Shown: positions 1 to 8,500 of the stretch, piece after piece
Numbering within the stretch: the first letter of the stretch is position 1
How the letters are laid out: each line of letters begins with the position of its first letter
Origin: an uncultured Pelagibacteraceae bacterium
Lineage (GTDB): Bacteria; Pseudomonadota; Alphaproteobacteria; Pelagibacterales; Pelagibacteraceae
NCBI GenBank assembly: GCA_902577525.1
Contig: CACGZG010000006.1
Location: forward strand, 1 to 64,000
Length of the DNA: 64,000 bases
Reading direction: 5' to 3'
Notes under the pieces: generated by a model
What the model was told of the DNA's origin: nothing
Databases searched by the model: none
The model's input: the letters and a program-made list of their open reading frames with translations, nothing else
Position numbers and translations under genes: made by a program

Positions 1-7
1 ATTTTTT

Positions 8-649
8 TTAATTTACTTTGTATAATCCTAACCAAGCGTTCACATCTTTGCTTGCAATATAATCTGATTTAAAAAATTCTAATTCTTTCCACTTGTTATC
101 TTTTTTAAGCGAATTAATTTTTTTATCAAAAGCATAATCAATATAAATACCTTCATTGATAGTAAAACAAATTAAACCGTCTTTTTTTGTTATTCTTACA
201 AATTCATCTAATGCTTGTGGTTTAACATGACCAAAAGTAAAAGTTCCAACACACATCACTGCGTCATAAAAATTATCTTCAACCTCAATAGGTTTATTTA
301 AATCAACTTTAATTAATTTTTGATAGAGGTTAGTAGGAATAGTGTCTAATAATTTTTGCGAAAGGTCTGCTCCATGAAAATTTTTATAACCAAACTTTTT
401 TAATTCTAATCCAACAAGTCCTGTTCCACATCCTGCATCAAAAATAATTGATTCTTTATTAAAAGAATATTTTTTAAAAGTATTTACTGTTTCTTTAGGT
501 CCAGTGTAATTCCATTCAAACATATCTTTGTTATATTTATTTTCTTCTCCCCACTCATCATAATATTTCATTACTTCTTCAGTAGTTTTAAGTTTGTAAA
601 TAGGAATTTTGTTACCAACATCTTTTTGAGACATAAATATATTTTCCAT
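8..649 (-). CDS. SAM-dependent methyltransferase (class I)
   Basis: Motif I 'IIFDAGCGTGLVGLEL' and 'HGADLS' in the translation. Confidence 0.85.
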   Translation of the reverse strand: MENIFMSQKDVGNKIPIYKLKTTEEVMKYYDEWGEENKYNKDMFEWNYTGPKETVNTFKKYSFNKESIIFDAGCGTGLVGLELKKFGYKNFHGADLSQKLLDTIPTNLYQKLIKVDLNKPIEVEDNFYDAVMCVGTFTFGHVKPQALDEFVRITKKDGLICFTINEGIYIDYAFDKKINSLKKDNKWKELEFFKSDYIASKDVNAWLGLYKVN

Positions 650-893
650 TCTAATTTTTTTTTATCAAAATTGTTTTAAAAATAATTAAATTTGTTATTA
701 AACATAAATTTTTCTCAAATTTTTTTAAAAAAATTAAATTTTCTTGAACAATCAAATATTTTTTTTTTACATTTAATGAAACTAAATAATTTTTTTTATT
801 TAAATGATTAATTTGTAATTGGAAATTAACTTTTATCATTTGAAATAAATAAATGATAAGATAATTAAATGTTTTGTAAATTTTTTTCATAAA

Positions 894-1439
894 TTATTTT
901 GCTAATTCTAATAAATTTTTTAATGCTCCACTTTTTTCCCACTTATTTACTAAAGAACTTAGATCAAGTGTAGTTTGTGTAACAAAATCTTTATAAATAG
1001 TTTTATATGATGGTCCTAATTTAATTCCACTGTAAGTGTTAAAAGATAAAATATCTTTTTTTGATAGACTTATAATTTTTCTTCTTACAGTTTCTCTAGG
1101 AAGCTGTAATACTTCTGCAATACTTGCAAAAGTTAATTTTCTTTTGTTCAAGTAATTTTTTTCTGTTATTTTTTCCATTTGTTCTTCTAAATCTGAAAAA
1201 GATTTTGTTCCTAACTTGTTAGTCTCATACAATGAATGACTTACTACAACTTGCAAAATTACAAATGATTCAAAATCTATATTTAATTTTTCTTTAACTC
1301 TCGTATACAATGAAAGTATGAACATTACCCAATGGTATAATCCTTTAGAAAAAACAGGTTCTTTGATGCCCCTTTCTTTCACTACTTCCTCTAAAGAAAC
1401 AATCTTATTAACACCCATTATAGTTTTTTCGTTACTCAT
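894..1439 (-). CDS. Putative winged-HTH transcriptional regulator
   Basis: HTH-like segment 'TFASIAEVLQLPRETVRRKIISLSKKDIL'; repeated dyad sites directly upstream. Confidence 0.6.
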   Translation of the reverse strand: MSNEKTIMGVNKIVSLEEVVKERGIKEPVFSKGLYHWVMFILSLYTRVKEKLNIDFESFVILQVVVSHSLYETNKLGTKSFSDLEEQMEKITEKNYLNKRKLTFASIAEVLQLPRETVRRKIISLSKKDILSFNTYSGIKLGPSYKTIYKDFVTQTTLDLSSLVNKWEKSGALKNLLELAK

Positions 1440-1455
1440 ACTAGTTTATATTCCC

Positions 1456-1490
1456 CCTAACATAGGTATATTACAACCTAAAATAGGTAT
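1456..1490. promoter_or_regulatory. Two directly repeated dyad elements (CCTAAcATAGGTAT / CCTAAaATAGGTAT), 21 bp apart
   Basis: Copies at 1456-1469 and 1477-1490 match 13/14; each contains CCTA-N3-TAGG; lies between divergent genes. Confidence 0.6.
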
Positions 1491-1532
1491 GATCAATCCT
1501 TTATCCTTATTTAATCAATATAAGATAGCTTA

Positions 1533-2996
1533 TTGAAATCATTTATGAAAATTTGGCTAAAAAATTATTTAATTAGAGTCTTAACAATAAATTTCTTTTC
1601 TTTATTCTATTTGATTCAAACACCAGTTTTTGACTCTGGTTTTTTTTCAATTCAATCAATTTTTTATTCTTTTAACATTTATTTATTATACCTCTTTATT
1701 TTTCTGGAAGCAAAATCATCTTTTTTTTCAATATACGGTTTGGACTTTAATTTTTATAAACTTGTAATTAATAATTTAGATAATCTCAACTTCAAATATA
1801 TATTATACATTGCGTTTCAAAATATTAATATTTTCTATTTTTTATTTTTCTCTTTAGGTTCCTTAGTTTTTATTGAAAAAATAAATTATAATTTTGTATT
1901 TAAAAGAGATTTATTTCAAACCAAAAAAAAATTTGTTTCTTCTATTCTTGTAATTGTTTTTATCTTAACTTGTTTCAATCCAAGCAATACTCATTTAACT
2001 TTAATAGAAAGATATAAACACTTAACTAACACATGGACTTCAAATGATTTGGTTCTGAATGAAGTAAAATATATTTCACAGTATATTAGAAATGATTTTT
2101 TTAGAAATGATAACTGGTTTAATACAGTCAAATATACTTATTTATATTTTGACAGTAATCCTTCAGGTGAAAGAAAGCTTTCACAATTTGATAAAAACAT
2201 AAAATTAAAAAGTTTTAGAGATTTTGGTAAAATAATAACAAAAAGTGAATATGATAATGTCTATGTAATCATAAATGAATCTTACCCTAATTTTAGAAAT
2301 AAAAAACTCAAAGAAAATTTATTAAAAAAAATAAAGATAGGTAATGATGATTTACTCGTTCAAAATTTTAAAAAAAAATGGAATAGAACTCTAACAACTC
2401 AAGGAGCTGAAATGGAATTTTTCTGCAACAAAGATGTTAATTTTGAAAAATATATTGTCAGTGAATTAAAAAATTTTATTGAAAAAAATAATTGTTGGAT
2501 CAATTTAATGAAAGATAAAAACTTAATTTATATACACAGCTATGAAGAGTCTTTTTTTAACAGATCAAGATATAAAAGTTTTTTTAACAAAACATTTTTC
2601 AAAAAAGAATTAAGTGATCTAAATTTTGAAATTTGTAATCAAAAGTACAGTGGAATATGCGATCATTTAATCTTAGATAATTTAGATAAAATTATTAAAG
2701 ATAAAAAAAATAATTTTATTATTTTTTTAACAGTGAATAATCATATTCCAGTAGAGCCAGTTTATAATATTTCATACATAGATTGTAATAAAAATTTTCC
2801 GTTAAATATCAGTGAACAATTTTGTAAAATTTATAATAACCAAATGTTATTTAATGAAAGTATTTCAAAATTTATTAATCGCATGAATAAAAATGACCTG
2901 TTAGTTTTTTTTTCAGATACACCACCAATGTTTGCGTCAAAGAGAAGAGTTCATTTCGAAGATTTAATTGATGTTTATTTTTTTACTAAAAAATAA
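1533..2996 (+). CDS. Membrane protein with alkaline-phosphatase/sulfatase-superfamily-like domain (phosphoethanolamine or LTA-synthase type, divergent)
   Basis: N-terminal TM helices; 'VIINESYPN', 'TTQGAEMEF', 'NNHIPVEP', 'FFSDTPPMF' resemble superfamily motifs. Confidence 0.5.
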   Translation: MKSFMKIWLKNYLIRVLTINFFSLFYLIQTPVFDSGFFSIQSIFYSFNIYLLYLFIFLEAKSSFFSIYGLDFNFYKLVINNLDNLNFKYILYIAFQNINIFYFLFFSLGSLVFIEKINYNFVFKRDLFQTKKKFVSSILVIVFILTCFNPSNTHLTLIERYKHLTNTWTSNDLVLNEVKYISQYIRNDFFRNDNWFNTVKYTYLYFDSNPSGERKLSQFDKNIKLKSFRDFGKIITKSEYDNVYVIINESYPNFRNKKLKENLLKKIKIGNDDLLVQNFKKKWNRTLTTQGAEMEFFCNKDVNFEKYIVSELKNFIEKNNCWINLMKDKNLIYIHSYEESFFNRSRYKSFFNKTFFKKELSDLNFEICNQKYSGICDHLILDNLDKIIKDKKNNFIIFLTVNNHIPVEPVYNISYIDCNKNFPLNISEQFCKIYNNQMLFNESISKFINRMNKNDLLVFFSDTPPMFASKRRVHFEDLIDVYFFTKK

Positions 2997-2998
2997 TT

Positions 2999-3301
2999 TT
3001 AATTTGGATCGCCTCTTATATCTGTATTAAGTTCTTGATATATGAGTACTGAGATGGTTTGTAAATTTTCAATTACTCTTTCGTAATCCCATTCTAAATA
3101 AACATCATTACAATTTAATTCTCTATAAACATAATACTTTGCATTTCCTAATGAGGGATCAATGTTTTCTGTGATAATATTTAACTGCTGGGTTTTCTTT
3201 TCTAGCGCAAAGTTATACTTACAGACATTTGAAGTGGCCCAATAAAGTATTGAACTAATTACTATGGCAAAAAAAATCATCACTTTAGGAACACCCATCA
3301 T
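2999..3301 (-). CDS. Hypothetical protein with one N-terminal TM/signal segment
   Basis: ORF abutting the GAF-SpoIIE gene; hydrophobic N-terminus. Confidence 0.55.
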   Translation of the reverse strand: MMGVPKVMIFFAIVISSILYWATSNVCKYNFALEKKTQQLNIITENIDPSLGNAKYYVYRELNCNDVYLEWDYERVIENLQTISVLIYQELNTDIRGDPN

Positions 3302-3302
3302 C

Positions 3303-4583
3303 TTATTTTCCGTCTATTACAACTATTGTTAAATCATCTTTTTGAATTTTTCCAGACTTAACAATATCCTCTATAATTACTTTTAATCTGTTATTGTTGG
3401 GTGTGGATTGATACTTTTTAATATAATTCTGAAAGCCTTCTGCTCCTAACATTTCTCCATTAGGATCTTTTATTTCTGTGACACCATCAGTAAAAATGTA
3501 CATAGAACTTTCTGAAAAAGATATTGAACTCTCCTTGTAGGTAATATTTGGCATAATACCTAATGGCGGTCCTGCTTCTGTATGATTAGAAAATTTTCCA
3601 TCTTTTGAATAAATCAATGGAGGTTCATGTCCAGCATTTGAAATTAATAATTCTTTTTTGTTACTATCATAAATTCCAACTAACATAGTAACAAACATAC
3701 CTCTTGCTGCAGTTTCACAAATTTCTTTATTTAATAAATTTAATAAGTCTGATGCTGAAAACATTGTTTTACTTAAGCATCGATAAAGACTTGAGGCTTT
3801 TGACATCAACAAAGATGACTTAATTCCTTTTCCAGATACATCTGCAACACCAAATCCATATTTACCATCTCCTAAATCAGAAAAGTTATAAAAATCTCCA
3901 GACACTACTTTTGCAGGGATATTTATACCTGCTATTGGAAAAGGGTCTTCTTTATTTTTGGATAATAAGGTTTTTTGTATCTCTCCGACAATTTCTATCT
4001 CCTTCTGCATTCTATTTTTATCAACAAGCTCTTTAGCCATCCGAGCATTTCTAATAGCAAGAGCCGCTGGTGTGGCTAATGTTTCTAAAAGTTTTCTATC
4101 ACTCTCTTCAAAAAGTTTATTGGTTGTTTTTTTATTTAAACAATGAAGGACCCCAATACATTCATTAGCAGCAATAAGAGGTGCACATAACACAGAGTAT
4201 GTAGTAAAATTTGTTTTGTTATCTAAATCAAAATAAAATTCTGCAATTTCTCTCACATCTTTTCTAACATCTCCAACTCGAATACATTTTTTTTGTAAAA
4301 CCGCTTTACCCATCACTCCTTGAGTCAAAGGAATCTCGTAATCCTCCAAGTATGCTTGGTGTTTTGATGCGATGCATTGGAAAACTTGTTTTTTTTCTTC
4401 AATTAAAAAAACATTAGCAGCTTGTGCATTTATTCTTTTAATAATAACATCAAGTGAATTTTGCAGTGTCTCACCTAAATCAAGAGAAGTGGCAAATTCT
4501 TGACTTAGTTTTGTGATAATTTGAAAATCTTCTATTCTTGAGTCTTCTTTAATTATTTCAGGTTTTTTTGATTTAAAAAACAT
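3303..4583 (-). CDS. GAF domain - SpoIIE/PP2C-type serine phosphatase (RsbU-like)
   Basis: GAF-like N-terminus; 'SGDFYNFSDLGDGKYGFGVADVSGKGIKSSLLMS', 'NAGHEPPL', 'FTDGVTE'. Confidence 0.88.
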   Translation of the reverse strand: MFFKSKKPEIIKEDSRIEDFQIITKLSQEFATSLDLGETLQNSLDVIIKRINAQAANVFLIEEKKQVFQCIASKHQAYLEDYEIPLTQGVMGKAVLQKKCIRVGDVRKDVREIAEFYFDLDNKTNFTTYSVLCAPLIAANECIGVLHCLNKKTTNKLFEESDRKLLETLATPAALAIRNARMAKELVDKNRMQKEIEIVGEIQKTLLSKNKEDPFPIAGINIPAKVVSGDFYNFSDLGDGKYGFGVADVSGKGIKSSLLMSKASSLYRCLSKTMFSASDLLNLLNKEICETAARGMFVTMLVGIYDSNKKELLISNAGHEPPLIYSKDGKFSNHTEAGPPLGIMPNITYKESSISFSESSMYIFTDGVTEIKDPNGEMLGAEGFQNYIKKYQSTPNNNRLKVIIEDIVKSGKIQKDDLTIVVIDGK

Positions 4584-4629
4584 ATTTTATATTTTGCATT
4601 TTACATCTTTTTTGGTAATTTCAACAAGA

Positions 4630-4743
4630 ATGGAAATAGTTATTTACGCACCAAATTTTTACTTACACATTCAAGATGCGGTAGTATTTGTACAATACTG
4701 TATAAATGGAGTTTTAGAACTCGCATCTTACATAAAAATATAA
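4630..4743 (+). CDS. Possible 37-aa small ORF (MEIVIYAPNFYLHIQDAVVFVQYCINGVLELASYIKI)
   Basis: ATG at 4630, TAA at 4741-4743, 3 nt before the GTG of pilD; overlaps the inverted repeat at 4673-4729. Confidence 0.3.
   Translation: MEIVIYAPNFYLHIQDAVVFVQYCINGVLELASYIKI
4673..4729 (+). ncRNA. Candidate structured leader (three-way-junction-like inverted repeats) upstream of pilD
   Basis: Outer arms AAGATGCG/CGCATCTT (8/8) enclose hairpins AGTATT-tgtac-AATACT and AGTT-ttag-AACT. Confidence 0.35.
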
Positions 4744-4746
4744 TAC

Positions 4747-5511
4747 GTGTTTTATATTCTAGCTTTTATTTTAGGAAGTATCTGGGGTAGTTTTTGTAAT
4801 GTTTGTATTTATCGTCTACCATTAGAACAAAATGTAATGAAAGGAAGATCTTTTTGTCCTTCCTGTAAGGAGCAGATAAGATGGTTTGATAATATCCCTT
4901 TTTTTTCTTTTCTATTCTTAAAAGGAAAATGTCGAAGATGCAATATTAAGATAAGTATACAATATTTTATAGTAGAATTAATTTCAGCATTAAGTTTTCT
5001 TTTCATTTTTTACATATACGGAATTTCAATTACTACTTTATTACTTATTATTTTGAGTATTTTTTTTATCATAATATTTTTTATTGACTTAAAGCATTAT
5101 ATAATTCCAAATGAATTAACATTTCCTTTGATGTTTATTGGTTTTGTAAAATCTTTTGATCCAAATTTAAATCAATCTTTATTTCCTAATTATATTAATT
5201 CTTTAATTGGAGGATTGTTTGGTTATGCAATTATTTGGTTAATCATTTTTTTTTATAAAACTTTAAGAAATAAAGAAGGAATGGGGCTTGGTGATGCAAA
5301 ATTAATTGCTGTAGTTGGTTTTTGGTTTGGCTGGTTTAGCATACCTTTTACAATTTTTATTTCCTCAGTTGTTGCTTTAGTTTATTCAATCCCATCATTA
5401 ATGAACAAGAGCAGAGATTTATCCGCACAAATCCCTTTTGGGCCTTTTATAATTATTGGCTGTTTAATTTATGTTATGTTTGCAAATCAAATAAAAAATT
5501 TTTTTCTATAA
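4747..5511 (+). CDS. pilD: Type IV prepilin peptidase (A24 family)
   Basis: 'GSIWGSFCNVCIYRLP', CxxC...CxxC ('CPSC', 'CRRC'), 'FFIDLKHYIIPNELT', 'GMGLGDAKL'; GTG start. Confidence 0.93.
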   Translation: MFYILAFILGSIWGSFCNVCIYRLPLEQNVMKGRSFCPSCKEQIRWFDNIPFFSFLFLKGKCRRCNIKISIQYFIVELISALSFLFIFYIYGISITTLLLIILSIFFIIIFFIDLKHYIIPNELTFPLMFIGFVKSFDPNLNQSLFPNYINSLIGGLFGYAIIWLIIFFYKTLRNKEGMGLGDAKLIAVVGFWFGWFSIPFTIFISSVVALVYSIPSLMNKSRDLSAQIPFGPFIIIGCLIYVMFANQIKNFFL

Positions 5512-5548
5512 CGGATAATTTTTTTTTATTTTAAGATTTTTTGAAAAA

Positions 5549-8500
5549 TTAATAGCCAGATTCTCTCCAACTACCTCTGCTTGTTTCAACTTCTCCAGCA
5601 GCAGCTAAGATTGAGTAGAGTGTCTCAGCATCTTCTTTAGGTCCTGCAACGTTTGCAAATAATTTATCCCCGAAGATTACAAGCTCTGACAAAATACCTT
5701 CTCTTACAAATTCACAATTTTTTCCGTTTGGCACGCCACCTCTAGATAACAGATGAGAGTTATTTGATCCACACTCATCATCTACGACACAAATAAATGC
5801 ATTACCAATGTTACATGGATTAGCTCCTTGAGGAGGTTCATATATTGGAAAGTAAACTTGACCTTTAAATAAAGTAGGTGCAGCTGATAATTTTCTAAAA
5901 GTATTGTTACTATTTTCATTTGGACCTTTGCCGTCTGGTGTATCTAAATGAACTACCCATGCTTGTTGCCCGCTTGAAGGTCCATCATCACAACTTATTT
6001 TACCAGTAGTATCTTTACAGACGACTGCATTATCAATGCTTGCAGCTGCATTCGCCCCTTTGTGTGCCTCGGCTAAAAAATCATCGTCAGTTTCTCTTGG
6101 GACGTGCGCACCATTTAAATGATCAAAATATGGGTAATTTGGATCTTTAACAGCATAAAGAATATTATCCATAAATTTAGAACCGCCACCTATATCATTA
6201 AAGTTTCCTGTCCCACCAAATAACCAAAAATCTCTTGTTGTTTGTCCAATTCCTGCATCCATTGAAAAATAACTGTATCTTTTATTAACTGTGTTAGCAT
6301 CTAATCTAAATAAAGTAGTTTGATCAAAAAGATCTGCATCATTTTTTGTAGAACTTGTTAAATTTAATTTTGTAATTTTTCCTTCAAGATCATTAAAATA
6401 AACCATAGCGCCTCTCCAAGGAATATTAAATGCAGTATCTGGGGTTATAACGACTGCTGAAGCAGGTAAAGAGTTTCCAATATCGCTTCCATTTGGTGTA
6501 TGTTGCCCAGCAACTTTAGTTGCTGCTTGTGTAGTCACAGTTTCGGTTGTACCGTCATCCTTTGTGATTGTTGTTGTTACAGCTTCTCTAGTTACAACTG
6601 TATCTACAATTGTAATTGGACCTCCGTTAGTTGTGGCTCCATAAATAGTTCCAGGTTCAATACCTTCTTCATCATCTCTATCTAAATTAACTATAAATAC
6701 TGCTGAACCAGCACATAAATTTGTAGCACCCATACCCGCTCCCATTACTGCAACATATCTATCTTTGCTTGAATTATTTCTATCAGCAAGCGTTTCTGAT
6801 GGAATTCTAAATATTCTTGGAGCTGACCATGTCTCCCCTAATTGGCTATAATCATATTGTACTGGTATATCAGTAGCTGCAGTGCATGATGTAGCAACTG
6901 TAAACTGATTGGTCGGTGAACTTTCAAGAGGACTACCACCTGCATTATAAGTTTTCTCAGTAGGAAACGTTATTACTAAATTATCGTTTTCATACTCTGC
7001 ACTAGTAAAATCGATTGTTTGTAAAGTTCCGTCAACTCTTTCAGTAACTTTTAATGAAGACTTAGGTACAGTTCCATCGGCGTTTGCTTGAGGTTTTAAA
7101 TCAGAAAATCTAAATTTTGTACCTTTAAAGCACGAAGCTGTTCCTGCTGCATCTGAATGAAATAGACCAGTAGTCGTCATGACGTCTGTATCATTAAATT
7201 GACAGACTGCTATAGCATCTTGATTAGTACAGTCTTGTATTACATCAGGATTATCAGAGCTATCACAGTAAGAGGAATGATCTGGATTTAAAGAGTCATC
7301 ACCTCCATCTGCTGTAAAGGCTGTATCTAAATTTTCACCAGCTTTTATTGCCTCTAATGAGTCTTGAATACTAACAGAACCAGATGAGTAAGGATATGTT
7401 GTAATCTGACCTTCATGGTCAGCCATATAGACAGTACTGTTAATCGCATCATTAAAGACACTAAACATATGTATAGGTCCTAAATTATCTTTTAGTATTG
7501 GATTAGTAACATCTAAAACAGAAAATCCTGCTCCACCTCTTCCATAAGGAACAAATAAAATAGTATGCCAATTTCTTTGATTCTCTAGTTCTCCCCGTTC
7601 ATTAATTCCTCTAATAAAAACATCATGTACTACTGGTGATCCATCAACACCAAAAATAGCATTGGTTCCACCTTTTTTACCATCAATTTTTCCACTGAGA
7701 TCAGCATTCATTAGTGAGGGAAGCAATCCAGCAATGAATGGTGGAATAAAGCCCCACTCCTCTGCACCAGTTTCAGCATTAATAGCATGAAGCACACCAC
7801 TATTCGCGCCTGCATAGATAACGTTTCTTCTTGATGCGTGTTTTGCCACAAAACTTTGATAGTTATTAGTTGCTCTATAATATGCTTCTTCATTAGCACC
7901 AGTAAACTCAATACTTGCATCAGGTGGGCCTACTTCTATCAATTGTGAGTGATAAATATCCCCAAGAACATGACTTCTTACTTCAGTAACATCACAGTCT
8001 CCATCATAATCAAAGTAATCCGTTCCCTTCATAAAATTTATTAATCCTAAAAGATCATCAGATGTTCCATTGTCGCCCACATATCCATTTGTTGCACAGT
8101 AAGAAGTTGCATTATGGTAGTCAGCAATATCAAAACCATATAATTCAAATAATTCAGTTATATCATCTGAGTTGTCTGTGTTAAAGTTATCCCAATTTCC
8201 AAGGTAAGGTGATCCGGGTATCGCACTCCATAAATTTCTTGTATCAGCCGCATCAGCAATTGTAGCTTGTTTTCTAATTTCTACCGATGCATCCCAGTTT
8301 CCAGCTGCATCCATTTCATGAATAACAGTTCCGTCCGCGTTTAAAGTTTTTCTCAAAATTGTTCCTTGCCATTCTCCAAACTGTTCGTAAGAAAACTGTG
8401 CTTGATATAAAGAACCCCCTTCTTGAACAGTAGCTGTGATCGATGGAGCGGTAAATGACAATCGTTCAGCAAGTATTTGTCTGATTTTTGCTGTCAATTG

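Noticed and set aside
651-890. 79-aa minus-strand ORF between methyltransferase and regulator
   Set aside because: Low-complexity Lys/Ile/Leu/Asn sequence in an AT-rich gap with no recognisable domain; expected by chance at this base composition.
1318-1536. 72-aa plus-strand ORF antisense to the regulator start
   Set aside because: Overlaps the regulator gene and the dyad repeats; no domain.
6500-6685. Cys-rich 61-aa plus-strand ORF
   Set aside because: Antisense to pilY1; Cys arises from the complement of Thr/Ala/Val codons.
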